Assembly: GCF_029784135.1 (NCBI RefSeq)
Contig: NC_073745.1
Location: forward strand, 44,251,521 to 44,315,520
Length of the DNA stretch: 64,000 nucleotides
Source: Toxorhynchites rutilus septentrionalis
Taxonomy: Eukaryota > Arthropoda > Insecta > Diptera > Culicidae
Reading direction: 5' to 3'
Position numbers and translations under genes: made by a program. Below the pieces are notes generated by a model. That model searched no databases. It was not told the DNA's origin and saw only the letters and a list, made by a program, of their open reading frames with translations. Shown one piece after another: positions 1-11,195 of this stretch (position 1 is its first letter; each line of letters starts with the position of its first letter).

Positions 1-118
1 TCCACTTTCGAACAAACATCAATTTCGTTGGCGCAAACATCAGATGAACTAACAACGCTTGTCACTATGTAGTTGTGGAACATATGCGAATTGAATTTTC
101 CGAAATTCCAATTTTCCA
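1..118 (-). mobile_element. Fragment of Helitron-like family (same as 16396-17170)
   Basis: Read on the minus strand, this matches the internal part of the element at 16396-17170: the stretch around 16610-16680 and its repeat at 16863-16950, including the shared phrases CGATGTTTGCGC and GATCTTTGTTTGAA with substitutions. It is cut by the window edge, so its left boundary is unknown. It contains no coding sequence. Confidence 0.5.
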
Positions 119-129
119 CCAGAGTTTTC

Positions 130-835
130 CGAATGGTTGGTCATGTTTGGTTGAAATATGTGTAATAATTTTATGGGACTCCCTCTCCATTCCATAGGAG
201 GGATGGGTGTCATACTATCATAGAAACATTTCTCGTACCCAAAAACCCTCACATCCGAAATTTGCTTGATTAGTTCTCGAGTTATTCAGCCTCTCTACCC
301 TTCAGAGAGAGGGGAGGATTATCAAACCACCATAGAGACAATTACTGCCTCCTAAATCCTCAAATCATGCCAAATTTGGTTCCGTTTGCTAAATTAGTTC
401 TTGAGTTATGCAGAAATTTATGCTTCATTTGTATGGCAGTTTCTCCACCCCTTAGAGAGGGAGGATGAGTGTCTATACACCATAGAAACATTTATTGCAT
501 TCTAAAACCTCCACATGTCAAATTTGGTTCGTTTGCTTGATTAATTCTCGAATTATGAAGAAATTTGTGTTTCATTTGTATGGCAGTCCTCGCCACCCCC
601 CGTCCCTTATAGAGGGGAGTGGAGTGTCTATCCAGCATAGAAACAATTTTTGTACCCTAAAACCTCCACATGCCAAATATGGGTTCGTTTGCTTGATTAA
701 TACTCGAGTTATACTGAAATTTGGGTTTCATTTGTAAGGCAGCCATTTGTTTCATTTGTGAGGCAGCATCGATCGGTTCAGCAGTTTCCGAGTCCCTAAG
801 AATCAGACAGACAGACATACATACAGACAGACAAA
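130..835 (+). repeat. Degenerate ~110-130 bp tandem repeat
   Basis: About five head-to-tail degenerate copies of one unit. Each holds the landmarks CATAGAAACATTTATTGCA, CCTAAAACCTCCACATG, CCAAATTTGGTT, GATTAATTCTCGAGTTATG and TTTCATTTGTATGGCAG, followed by a C-rich/GAGAGGGG spacer. The last unit decays into CAGACAGACATACATACAGA before the TA tract. A second block of the same repeat lies at 8375-8805 in the same orientation, so this is a dispersed, tandemly amplified family rather than a single-locus satellite. Short reading frames through it are by-products of the repeat. Confidence 0.8.
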
Positions 836-840
836 AATCC

Positions 841-843
<3 letters not shown>

Positions 844-927
<84 letters not shown>
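844..927. repeat. (TA)42 microsatellite
   Basis: Uninterrupted TA dinucleotides over 84 bp. The tract directly adjoins the putative Helitron 3' terminus at 930, consistent with insertion at an A|T site in AT-rich DNA. Confidence 0.98.
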
Positions 928-930
<3 letters not shown>

Positions 931-1190
931 TAGCTGACCCGCGTTGTTCTGCCATATAAATTATTTCTAAAGAATAAGTTGTTTAATAAAAAATAACCAA
1001 TTATTTTAAATGAGTTGAACTGTTCAAACGATCTACAAAAATTTATCCAATGTGATCAATAATGAAGAACAAATAAAACGATTTGAACGAAATTGTATTT
1101 GGTGTTTAAGTTGTCGGAAATGACGGTGCGCATTGTCATTCAATAAACAAACGTGAAACATTCGTGGCTCCTGTGTCCTGTGTTTTGGAC

Positions 1191-1640
1191 GGTTAAGAAC
1201 CGCTATTAAGAACAAAAGGGCCAGGTTTATTGACGAAAAAAGTGTTACTCATCCAAGATAATGCGCGGCCCATTCTGCTCGCGTAACTCAAGAGCAATTG
1301 AAAAAAATTAGATGGACTGTGTTCGAGCATTCTCCTTACTCTCCAGACCTCGCCCCTAGCGACTATCACTTATTTCCGGTGATGAAACAGGCGTTCGGCG
1401 GTCAACGATTCGATAACACTTAAGAAATTCGTGACGCAGTTACATCGTACTTCAAAAAGTTGGACGCTACGCTCTGAATAGAAAAACTCGTGCCACGCTA
1501 TGAAAAATGCCTCGAACGGCGATTATGTAGAAAAATAGAAAATAAAACGTAGATTACGAAAATCACTTTGTTTTTCATCCTAGCCTTATTTTTCCGCGAT
1601 TTCCGAGGCACTGAAACTTATTTTTTCAACGACCCTTGTA
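1191..1640 (+). pseudogene. mariner (DD34D-type) transposase relic, C-terminal part
   Basis: A degenerate reading frame gives LLIQDNARP, then after a stop HSPYSPDLAPSDYHLF, then AFGGQRFDN, a stop, and EIRDAVTSYF. The QDNARP block carries the second catalytic Asp of mariner transposases, and SPDLAPSDYHLF is the classic block carrying the third Asp. The frame holds at least three in-frame stops (after LLA, after FDNT and after DATL), so it is dead. The N-terminal DNA-binding part and the first catalytic Asp are missing. The sequence ends near 1640 in TTTTTTCAACGACCCTTGTA, a plausible 3' terminal repeat. It lies inside the candidate Helitron 930-3693. Confidence 0.75.
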
Positions 1641-1924
1641 TTTGTGTTTGACTTACCAAAGAAAAGAGTAAATAAAAAAATGCAAACCATTCCTTTTCTT
1701 GATTCAATACATTTTATTACATAAATGTATAACTGCTGGGCCCCGTTTATAAATTGGGAAATCAAAGATACGCCAGGCTTCTTCGAAACTTTAAATGTAT
1801 CAGCCAATTTGGTAGCACACTATTTCGTTGTTTTCATTCAATCGAGGTGTATTCACAATCGGTATTTACACAGTCATACATTGCAAATGTATTTACTGTA
1901 GTGACTCGCCAGTAGCTCCGGAGC

Positions 1925-2012
1925 TGTATAGGGATGTTTTCATGCATCCATTCTATAGTCCGGCACCAAGTGATTAACATCTTTTTCTTACATTGAAAAA
2001 GTTCCTGAGTTT
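1925..2012 (+). pseudogene. Short mariner transposase scrap
   Basis: About 28 codons read VFMHPFYSPAPSD, a stop, then HLFLTLKKFL. This is the mariner SPDLAPSDYHLF block with a two-residue deletion and a Tyr-to-stop change. No further parts of this copy are recognisable, and it is not in frame with the relic at 1191-1640. Related debris of the same mariner type occurs at 6930-7390, 33863-34416 and 44638-45115. Confidence 0.55.
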
Positions 2013-3693
2013 AACTTCCTGATTTAATTTAATTTGTGTTTATTCGCCAACAGGCTCGGAGCCCCAACGGTTGTCTTAGTAATTACTCGAAGTTGTTTTG
2101 ATATTTAGAAGACATAGTCCTAACTTAACTATTTTTCTATGAATCTCCTTGCATTTCCGCCTAAACTTCATCCATAATATGAGATCATTATCAGAGACAA
2201 TTTTCGTTCAAGATTTTTCCCCACTTGCAGAGAATGTGTTACACCACAGAGAAATGGAACACAAAGCTCAATGTCGTACATTTGCACAACTCGAAAGGAT
2301 TACAGAATGCAATATTGCGATCCGTTCGGATAATTCTGACTCGATCGAATTTCAGAATACGGGAGAGTAGCTGATCAGTAGACGCATCTGGAGTTTCCGA
2401 GGAAATTACACTATCATTTTCCTAAGGACATTTTTGTCGATTAACCGAACTAACAATGTGCGTATGACGTAATCCTCGCTTCTGTCATTCAACCGAATAC
2501 ATCCAGCAACGTTTTGGACTGAATATGTGTAATGTTGTAATTATCATTGAACACTTATTCTGTTGTTTGAACACACGTGTTGTAACGTCATATCAATGCA
2601 TGTATTTCGACTTGGCAATAGCAAAAGCTGTGTCGGGGTTGCTCATGATAGCGTCTCGCAAGTGAATGTATTCTTCCTCACACCGATTCTGTTTTTTGTG
2701 TCGTAGAAATCACATTCGTTTGCTCTCCATATTTGAGGCCACAGTGTAAGTCAGGAGAAAATTGTATGACTAAAATCCCGGCCGCTCTGAAGGGACATCA
2801 CGGATATTGCAAAAATATTAAACAAAGATATCCCATCACGGATACTTCAATCATCATGAAAATCATTGCTCATTTTTAATCAATATTAATACACATGAGG
2901 TTAGAGGAGTCAAAGCAAAAAAGAGAGGGTACTTGATGGATTTGTGTCAAACGTTGGTTCGCCAACAATCGACTATGGATCTTCTGACTTACACTGTGGT
3001 CTCACATATTGCCACTGTTTGTCACTCCGAATATATTTTAGGCGTGTTTCTTGTCACAGAAATCTCAACCAAGTACTAATAAGAACGACACGACCAAGCA
3101 ATACTATATTGAGACGGCACACGCTAGGAATGTTAGGAACGTTAGTACAATTGAATAAAATATGAAGAGCATCGTATGAACCATGCATGTCAATGATGAA
3201 CTCTAGATATTGTTTCTTCTTTGAACCACATTTTCTCGCGTCGTTGTGCATTTCCCTAACTGTCATTTATCAACGTAAATAAAATCGTATTGTTTTAAAA
3301 GCCAACGACGGTTAAGTTATTTGGAGATTGTTTGTACACTAAATAGTTAAAACACAATTAAAAATATAGATTGGGGAAGGGAGGTGGGATTGGCAGGTAA
3401 AAATTTTGGCTTATGTGTATTTTTTTAAACCAAATATGATAAAAACATACAAAAAATATACAATAAATTTGATGGAAAAAAATAAAAAAATTTCAGAACA
3501 TTTTTTTCTGCATAGGACCACCCTAATCGGTATTTAATATACTGTAATCGGTACCCTAGCGGCATCATATATAGTTTACGACCTATTCTAATGCCAAAGA
3601 AGTTTTTTGAGCATAATTTCATATAAATCGGCCGAGCCGTTCCGGAGTAGTTTGACCACGAACATCGTGACACGAGATTTTTCTATATATAGA

Positions 3694-6600
3694 TTATTCA
3701 CCGGGTGGATTTTTTTTCTTCTGATTTACTTCATTACTATTAATCCATTATGAAGCAACAAGTTTCGTACATTCGTTCAGCACAACTGTCGGCTTGCCTC
3801 AGCAAAGGACGTGTTTATTGCGCTGTTTCTTTTTTCCTTTGGATATATTGATGCACGATGGCTAGCTACGATTGTTTTGATATATTCAAATTGTGTTTTG
3901 AACAATTTGAGGTGCACATATTGTATAGAAATTTCCCAACCATTCAGTAGTTTGTTTCAACAAAACTAATTTTCTACGTTATGATAGATGCGTAGAAATA
4001 TTTCCAATCGATTGACGCAAAAATGTCTGCGATATATCAATAAATTGTCGTGTTATCAACGTTAGCAACATGGAGCAAAACCAAATATTCAGAGTTCAAG
4101 GTCGTCTGACAGTACAGCAAAATCGCATTGTATTATGAACTAAGCAACGGAATACGAATTGTTGTTCATAAAACCAGCTACTGAAACCACATTAATTCGA
4201 GATAGATTAATGAATCCATGTTAATGAATGCTCTGAATGATATCGGACACTAGAGAAAAAATAAATAAAACAAAACAAAGAATGCTACAAATCTTGGCAG
4301 CAATTTTCGCCTCCGAAAATCCTTTATAAGCGTTGAGACACAATTGCGAAACGCGTTTCGTGCTGCATACAGCTTAGTCGAATAAGAAATTATCCCCATA
4401 AATCCCACCCCGTAGTTTTTCTCACTCAAATTAGCATCTTAATGAATTCTTAGAAGGCACTCGTCGCATGAAGCTTGGGATCTGCATACATTTCGAGATT
4501 CCTAGAAACGTGAATAAGAAAGCTGCACAGAAGCTGCAGCCAAGCATGCATCTTGTGGGAGGGGCGGGACGAATGCAACGCACCCAAAGTGAGGTAAGTG
4601 GCAAAATAAATAATTTTAATTAAGACCATACCCGAGACCGAAGTCCGGCGTGAAGAAGGGTATTGCTGGGTCGAATCCCACCAGAAAAGCCAAGCAGGTG
4701 AAAATGAAATCAAAATTACCAGAGGAAGGCAGCACACAAAAACTAGGTTACGGTCGGTTGGATTCACATTTAGATTTGCAAACACACTGTGTCACAAACT
4801 GCTTGCTTGTGATGGAGAGGGAGAGGAGGGGGGAAAGCGTGCAAATCAGGACAACTGCAGTGCAGTGAATGTTCGTTCGAATGCGAGAGGAACCTTGAAA
4901 TCGAAAATACGAGAAATTGTTACACCGGAGCGTTGGGAAAACGTTGGGATAACGCTGAGTGGGGAACCAAGTGCCAACAAAATGTTCCGCAGAAGCAGGA
5001 AGAGAATTTGGAAAACGAAAAGTGTAAGCTGTAAAATTTTAACTTTCATCGTTAGTGCTAGTTTGTCGGGGGACCCTTTCTGTTTTTCTATTACTATTCT
5101 GCAAACCACTCCCGCATCTTGGATTACAAAGTTCGTCAGTATTGTTTTGCAAAGCGAGTCAACTTTGGATTCTTTGTCATGGCAATTATGTTGCAACATC
5201 ATAACTATAAATTAGAGTCGGTTTTTCATTGCTGCCACTGGATGGTGGGCTGATAGGGCGGATGTCGTTTGGTTTGTGTGTAGGGAAATTGGGGTTTTCA
5301 TTTAGTTAATTGCATAACTTTACATTTGTAGCACAACCTCTTCGAACTGAGTTTCAGCACATACATCTCTGGGCTGTTCGAACCGAGTGTCGGGTTGTCG
5401 AATTGTGCATAACTCAACTGACACCATTTCGGAAGTGAGTCAGTGAAAAACGATCCTTATCTTCGTTCGTAACTACCGAAACACCCTGGAGATTATTGAT
5501 AGCAGTTTTCTTGTTTTGTAGGGTAAATCTTTCCATTCTGAAGCTCTCGTTTGAGAGTTGTTTAAATCGTGAAATAATTCCCAAAACAGCAACTGGGCTT
5601 CGACTTTCTGTCGAATCTCTTTGGGACGATAGATGTGGGAGCGACTCAACACGCACGTGATTCCCGTCTTATTTAGCCAATTATCCTGATAGCACATGTC
5701 AATGCCGTGTCTATGCAGCAGTGGGGGCGCATTTGTACATCGACAGAACATTGTCAGGCCGCAGTCAACATGCGGTACAAAGCCCTCAAATTCCTCTTGG
5801 TTTGTAAACTACAAAGGGCGCCTGGCAGTGGAAAGTGGGTCCACTGTCCCACTGTTCGCCGCATAGTTGGGAATATTCGCTGAAACACGCAATTTTACAG
5901 CCGTCAGTCGTCTAAATCCTGTCGGCTTAGAACACGCGTGGGTGGGGACGGTTCCCCCCGCTCGATTGGAACACTAACAAAGCACGTCACTAAACTGCGT
6001 ATGCTTGCACCCGTCGTTTGCATGTCATTGCGGAAATGATGACTGGCTAAATATTGCTGGCCTGTCAGAGGAGCAGCAGTGGGACTGTCTAATGTGACTA
6101 TGTTGATTGAATCGCACGAGAAGTTGAAAGGTAAAATTGCGAGCGATAATCGTCAATATTTGATAACAAATGGGATATGACCGTTACGCAGAGCGGCAAA
6201 GGTTGAAGGTGGGATCTGATGAAATTTTACACCAATCGATTGATTGATTGATTGAACGGGGTGAATTTTGCGCAAAATTGTTTGTACTTTCTAGCATACT
6301 TTGGACGACAACTTTTCGTTTCGTAATTTGATTTCTAATGTGTTGGGAATTTCTTACTTTTAAAGTCGGGAGATTCTTAACGCATTCTCGTCGGCGCCCC
6401 AAAAAAACCCTAAACCCAAAAATATATACACCGTGAGTTAATTAAGTTTCAAGACTGGTGATGAAAATGAACTTTTATACTCACTTATTCAAAAATCGAA
6501 TTTAACAATATAAACCTAAAAATCGTCTATTATTTGTTAAAAAATATTTTTAGCAGATTACTGTCCCGATTTTCTAGTATTTGGTGGCGGATTCACAGAA

Positions 6601-6929
6601 ATGTAGATATCATTTTTTTAAATTGAAGACGTTTCAAAACCTTATTGTGGCTTTTTCAGAAACGTCACATAAAAAGATTCTACACGCAATTTTACATGAA
6701 AAGAAATATGTAGATTATTATTCAGAGACTAAACGTTCTCGCAATAAAACAATTAGTCGAATTCTGTGCTTTCAGGAAATATTATTGCGTAACTCCTGTC
6801 ATTTCCGTCGCGTCTCTCGGGTTCTGTTTGAAAGGAGCCCTTCTAAAGCGTTTTAGGATCAACTTTCTTTACTTTTCCTTCTATTACGGGTTTCTGTCGA
6901 TGGTCGGATGTTCTCCAAGCTGCTTTAAA
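3694..6929. other. Unique DNA with no recognised gene
   Basis: No gene or repeat could be recognised. Base composition is mixed, with a GC-richer stretch at about 4440-5950. Open frames on both strands at 4846-5215 overlap each other and resemble nothing known. A short (ATTG) run lies at about 6236-6254. This could be intron or intergenic host DNA. Confidence 0.6.
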
Positions 6930-7390
6930 ACATTATATCATTGGAGAAAATTCAACAGTTCACCTAGCCCTCGAGAGCATAGTTCAAAAGGAACTTTTGA
7001 TACCAGCGATTGACCAGAAACCTTCAGAATAGGCGAAAAGAAGAGGTGTTATGTTCCATGAGGACAACACAAGGTTACACAACTCTGGAAGCTTGATTGA
7101 GATGTTTTGATGCATCCACCATAGAGTCCGAAACTGACACCAATCGATTACCACCTTTTTATCGCATTGCAAGTGATGAGAAATTGGGATCAAGTGGAGA
7201 TTGTAAAAATCTATTGCTAGAGATTTAGCCAACATACCAAGACTTCTATGAAAGAGACATTTTGAAGTTACCCTTAGGATGGCAACAAATTTTACAATGA
7301 AACGGTGCAAACCCAAATCGGACAATCCAAAGCATGTTAAAAAAAATTGAATTTCACGCAAAAATAATGGATTTTTTTTCCCAACCTAAT
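6930..7390 (+). pseudogene. mariner relic, TTAGGTTGG family, C-terminal half
   Basis: Translation in shifting frames gives LLIPAIDQKPSE, then AKRRGVMFHEDNTRLHN (second catalytic Asp block; family form NRRGVVFHQDNARPH), then a decayed DYHLF region and DFYERDILKLPLGWQQI (family form FYERGIMKLPERWQ). It ends at 7390 in a terminal repeat that reads TTAGGTTGGG on the minus strand, the same terminus seen at 33863 and 44638. Several stops and at least two frameshifts make it non-functional. No 5' terminus or N-terminal half was found. Confidence 0.7.
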
Positions 7391-7656
7391 ATTTGAGTGA
7401 TTTTGCTTAACATTTTTATCAAGTAAGAAGTTATGTTCAAGTCATCTGAATGCCCAAAACTAATATAAAAGAACAAGTTCACTTTACGTGGATCGTGTAT
7501 GGACCTTGATTTAAATACCAATAAAGAAAAAAATCATGCGAAGAAGGGTTAATATATTCTATTCAATGTAATGGCAACTGGAAGTAGCGCATCCAATTCA
7601 TGCGATTTATGAAAGCCTCATCGAATTTTGTCAACCATGTATATTTAGGCAATTAA

Positions 7657-8138
7657 GAGGAGGGGGACCCCGGTCTGGAAGATCGAAGAATCGAGTTTTT
7701 ATTTTTTTTTTGCATTTTGGGAAGCTTATACCCTCAGAAATGTTGTCCTACTGTTATGAGCTTCTAAACAGGGATTTTTTTTTAAATCACTTATTTTGAA
7801 CAAAAAAGGCCGCTGGTTTAGTAATTTTTCAAAACCTCTATTTAAAGTCTATTGTCCAAAGGTATTGTATTGTCCAAAGGTTTCGAAATATTCATTGGAA
7901 ATCGCTCTGCGACATCCCGTTGCTTCAGAACCGATACCACCAGCAAGGTACCAATTTTTAGATAGCATCTACGCATCCAGCTGTCGACAGCGTAATAATC
8001 ATTCTTCGTGCACTCAAAAAATGGAAAATACATCTTCAAATATACCTTAAACAATAACCAAAATAACCGAACATTTCACTTTATTCCAAAAATCCCGAAA
8101 ATTCATTAATTTTCGACCTACCAGACAGGGGTCCCCCC
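7657..8138. mobile_element. piggyBac-like MITE flanked by TTAA
   Basis: Both flanks are TTAA (7653-7656 and 8139-8142). The ends form imperfect inverted repeats: the left reads GAGGAGGGGGACCCCGGTCT and the right, reverse-complemented, reads GGGGGGACCCCTGTCTGG. The similarity runs on through GTCGAA for about 40 bp. The element is 482 bp and AT-rich inside, with no coding capacity. TTAA target duplication is characteristic of piggyBac-type transposition, so the assignment rests on the target site and not on a transposase. Confidence 0.7.
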
Positions 8139-8202
8139 TTAATGAATGCCTCGCCAATTCCATGTTTATTCTGTTTTTTTTTTGTGTCAAACCAATCCTC
8201 GA

Positions 8203-8360
8203 GCCGGAGTGAAGGCGATCTATCGTAGTGGTAACATCGGTGCCTCTCACGCTAAAGGTCACGAAATCAATCCTCATTCCCGACATTCTTCCAAAAATGG
8301 CAGTGTAAAGTGACGCACCGGTCAAAAGTGTTGAAAATCACTATAATACCGAAAAAAAGT
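8203..8360 (+). mobile_element. tRNA-derived SINE (family 1), copy A
   Basis: The head resembles a tRNA: TATCGTAGTGG matches a Pol III A box and GAAATCAATCC lies at the B-box position (mutated here; intact GAGTTCAATTC in the other copies). The CCTCTCACGC segment between them looks like an anticodon arm of tRNA-Glu type. The body GACATTCTTCCAAAAATGG and the tail, ending in CACTATAATACCG and an A-run, recur at 38690-38795 and 61217-61383 on the minus strand. Three dispersed copies with one tRNA-like head and one tail define a SINE family. Confidence 0.8.
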
Positions 8361-8374
8361 CCTGAAGCCTACCC

Positions 8375-8805
8375 TAATAGAGGTAGGAGGAGTATCTATC
8401 CACCATAGAATCATTTATTGTACCCTAAAACCTCCACATGCCAAATTTGATTTCATTTGGTTGATTAATTCTCGAGTAATGCTGAAATTTGGGTTTCATT
8501 TGTATGGCAGCCACCCTTTAGAGAGGGGGTGGAGTGTCTAACCACCGTGAAAACATTTATTGCACCCCAAAACCTCCATATACGTAATTTGGTTTCGTGT
8601 GCTCGATTAATTCTCGAGTAATGCAGAAATTTGTGTTTCATTTATATCGAAGCCACCCCCCCACACCCTATGAGAGGGGGGAGGTCGATCTAACAACCAT
8701 AGAATCATTCATTGCACCCTAAAACCTCCACATGCCAAATTTGGTTTCGTTTGCTTGATTAATTCTTGAGTTATGAGAAATTTGTGTTTCATCTGTATGA
8801 CAGCA
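8375..8805 (+). repeat. Second block of the ~110-130 bp tandem repeat
   Basis: Three to four degenerate units with the same landmarks as 130-835 (CCTAAAACCTCCACATG, GATTAATTCTCGAGTAATG, TTTCATTTGTATGGCAG) in the same orientation. The spacer between units carries GAGAGGGGG. No coding capacity. Confidence 0.8.
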
Positions 8806-8984
8806 ACGAACGAATTCTGAGGCGAGAAAATTTGGACGTCCGTTCAACAGGGTAGCAAAACTGAAACGGGATGAGCAAGGGATATCGCAATATTTATAGT
8901 ACTTTTAGTACCAGCCAACGATATGCATCAACTACTAAACAATCATGACCGAGTGGATTTCGAAGCTGGTACACATATTTATAG

Positions 8985-9173
8985 TTTTTTGTGACTGGGC
9001 TGTTGAAACAAGTTTTTGGATCAATAAGTACCAACATCTCTCGTTGACCTTTTATCAACGGAAAGACGTGTTTACTATACTATTTCGTTTAGCCGGTAAA
9101 GAGATATTAACGCTCAAAACCTTATGCCTCCGCCCCAGTACAGTAATTAAAAACGTAGTCCTACGTCAAAAAT
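8985..9173 (-). mobile_element. Hairpin-ended family, truncated copy (left end)
   Basis: On the minus strand it starts TTTTTGACGTAGGACTACG at 9173. It then matches the left-end region of the copy at 50598-51730: the phrase GAGCGTTAATA, the TTCGTTYAG/GAACGAAA block and GATCCAAAAACTTGTTTCAA. It is cut off after about 190 bp, with no right-end hairpin. Confidence 0.7.
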
Positions 9174-10887
9174 TATAGTCGTATCTTTCGTTTTGAGAGA
9201 ATCGAATTTCAGTTTTCCAAATGTATTATTATAACGTACGATTGCAATTATGATTTTATGATTACTGTTCATGATGTTTCAGAGGAGAATTTTTTGGTAG
9301 AAATTTCAATTTATGAATTGAATTGTTTGAGAGGGAGTTCAGTATAGACTAATTCGGAAAAATTGGGAATAATGCCATTACTTGTATATCCAATTAATTG
9401 TGCATTTGATGATTGAAAGGAAATGAATGAAATGAAAGGAAAATTAGCTTGATTTTCCGCCGTTCTCTGCACACTTTCGATTGTCTGGTTATGGTAGAGC
9501 TCTCCTATTCAATTTTGGGCGGTCTTCGTGACCTGCCGCCTTCGGACTACGAAAGCCTCCTTCGTTTGGATATATCGGACATGTAAAACCGCGAACAAAC
9601 ACTGATGAAAAACTCGGTGTACGCTTCGTATCTGGCGTTGTCCTCGTCCCACGATGGGTCCCAAATGGCGACGATGGCGGATGAAGGTGATACGGCTGGC
9701 GGAATATCACGATGGATGGTGGAAAGTGGAAATACGTTTCGGGAGCGCAAATAGAAACGTCCGCACTCTTTCACTTATAACTCGCTTATATTCTGGTAGG
9801 AAAAACTGGCACAAAGGCCAGTGAAAAAACCTACTTCCTTTCGTGAACATGTGTTGTGTGTTTTTAGTATCAGTTTTGTGTGTGTATGAGTGTGTACGTT
9901 TTCGTGCAGTTTTTGACGTCTATGTTCGTTGCAACATGACGTGTTGCCAGTGTTGCTGTTGCGTGTTATATTAGCGTGTGTGAGTAGTGTAGTGTATTAT
10001 TATGTGTACATTTCATTTTAATTTACATTTCATTTCTTAATTTCATTTCATTTTAATTCGTTTATGTGGAGTACTCGTAGTAATCGTTGCTGTCGTCATC
10101 GGTTGTTCGTCACAAGGAGGCTTACTGTCATACGGTGGATGATTGCGATCGAACACTCGGTAAATGAAGAACTGAGTGATTCTCTAAGTAAAAATCTTTT
10201 TAAAAAAAAACATTCATTTTCTATTTTTCAACATTTTCCTTCTAATGCTTTCTGCAATATTTGATTTTCTTTTCTTCCTTTTGATATTTCGTGATCATGG
10301 TTATTTCAAACAAACTACCGTTCCTGATGTCACCTGATGAACAGGCCTTCTATTTAACAAAGGGTTCATTCAATGAGGATATTCAGGAGAAATGAGATTA
10401 TATATTGCTGTTTTACCTTCACTACTTTGGTAGCTATAAAGGGAAAAACACTTTTTTAATTTATACAAATTCTGTTAATATCTTTTCAAATAATAAAGAA
10501 AAACTAGTTAACTTGACTGATTCATAGTTCGTCCAAAGCATTTTCGGTACATCGACAAACGAAATGGCAGAGGTAAAACAAATTCGTTCTGAACTTTATG
10601 CCAAAAAGCTGAAATAATTTCACCATAATACCCCATCTTTGTACTGCAGCAGACATTTTGGAATTCGGGGAAAAAGGGTATAAAACTTAAACTTGGCAAC
10701 ACTTTTATTTTATTTTGATTTCCAATTTTATCATGAATGGACACTAGAAGATCGCCTGCAAATTGTGCAGTTTTTTTCCGAAGATTTTACAGTTCATATT
10801 ACATAATTTCCAACCAATCAATCCAATAACTATTCAACAATCCATCCATGTAATCACAGATCGTCTGCGCACCACTTCTAGTCTACA
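9174..10887. other. Unique DNA with no recognised gene
   Basis: No recognisable gene. Around 9480-9780 there are two overlapping minus-strand open frames (73 and 75 codons) that resemble no family I know. The stretch 9840-10060 is T-rich with TGTGTG runs and TTTCATTT repeats. Confidence 0.55.
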
Positions 10888-11195
10888 GGCTAACATACAC
10901 GTACATGATGATGCTCGTAGTGGAACTATTGATCCGTTTTTTCTCGGAAGGGATGAAGATATAACAGTTATTAGTGACCGTTATAGGGCAAGGATCGCAA
11001 CCATTATTGTTAGTGCTCTTCATGTGGAGGAGCTGTGGTTTTAACAAGACATACGCAACTGTGTGGCATGCGTGTTACACTTGTTCCATTGAAGTTAAAG
11101 TTCGACGAACGGATAATTCCGCGTAATGGACGTGCGATTTTTGGTAGAAACCCCGATCATTCTGATCACCCTAGTTCAGGATGGGTGAAAGTAAA
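10888..11195 (+). pseudogene. Tc1/mariner-superfamily transposase relic (FDERII type)
   Basis: The translated blocks are, in order, SGTIDPFFLGRDEDITV, ISDRYRARIATII, VEELWF, a stop, QDIRNCVAC, and then in a shifted frame KFDERIIPRNGRAIFG. They follow the family order IGPYFF / NGDRYRAM / LWFQQDGATCHTA / FDERIISRNG, where QQD carries the second catalytic Asp. The Gln-to-stop change and the frameshift before KFDERII make it dead, and the N-terminus is absent. Fragments of related transposases lie at 26146-26535, 28023-28185 and 31263-31449. Confidence 0.7.

Larger units (their letters stand above)
930..3693 (-). mobile_element. Candidate Helitron-like element, minus strand
   Basis: On the minus strand the right-hand end begins TCTATATATAGAAAAATC (TC at 3693-3692), preceded by A. 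The left-hand end finishes with a GGGTCAGCTAG-type terminus (CTAG at 933-930), followed by T at 929. A 5' TC, a 3' CTAG and insertion between A and T are hallmarks of Helitrons. The same 3' motif, CGAAGTTCGCCGGGTCAG, ends the element at 17170. The interior shows no Rep/helicase reading frame. It contains mariner debris (1191-1640, 1925-2012) and otherwise unique AT-rich DNA, so it would be a non-autonomous copy with nested insertions. The pairing of the two ends into one element is inference; they could belong to two truncated copies. Confidence 0.5.

Noticed and set aside
130..835. Possible CRISPR-like array, because of regularly recurring units
   Set aside because: Whole units are repeated and degenerate, with no constant repeat and unique spacers, and the DNA is eukaryotic.
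1033..1215. Minus-strand frame containing LLNDNAHRH, reminiscent of a mariner HDNARPH block
   Set aside because: Too short and isolated. The well-supported mariner relic here is on the plus strand from 1191.
4660..4690. TGGGTCGAATCCCACC, resembling a tRNA T-arm or B box
   Set aside because: No matching A box or acceptor stem upstream, so neither a tRNA gene nor a clear SINE.
4846..5215. Overlapping open frames of 118 codons (minus) and 116 codons (plus)
   Set aside because: They occupy the same DNA on opposite strands, resemble no known protein and lack any supporting context, so they are probably chance openings.
9489..9774. Two overlapping minus-strand frames of 73 and 75 codons
   Set aside because: The composition looks somewhat protein-like, but the two frames compete and I recognise no family; not enough to call a gene or a retrotransposon fragment.
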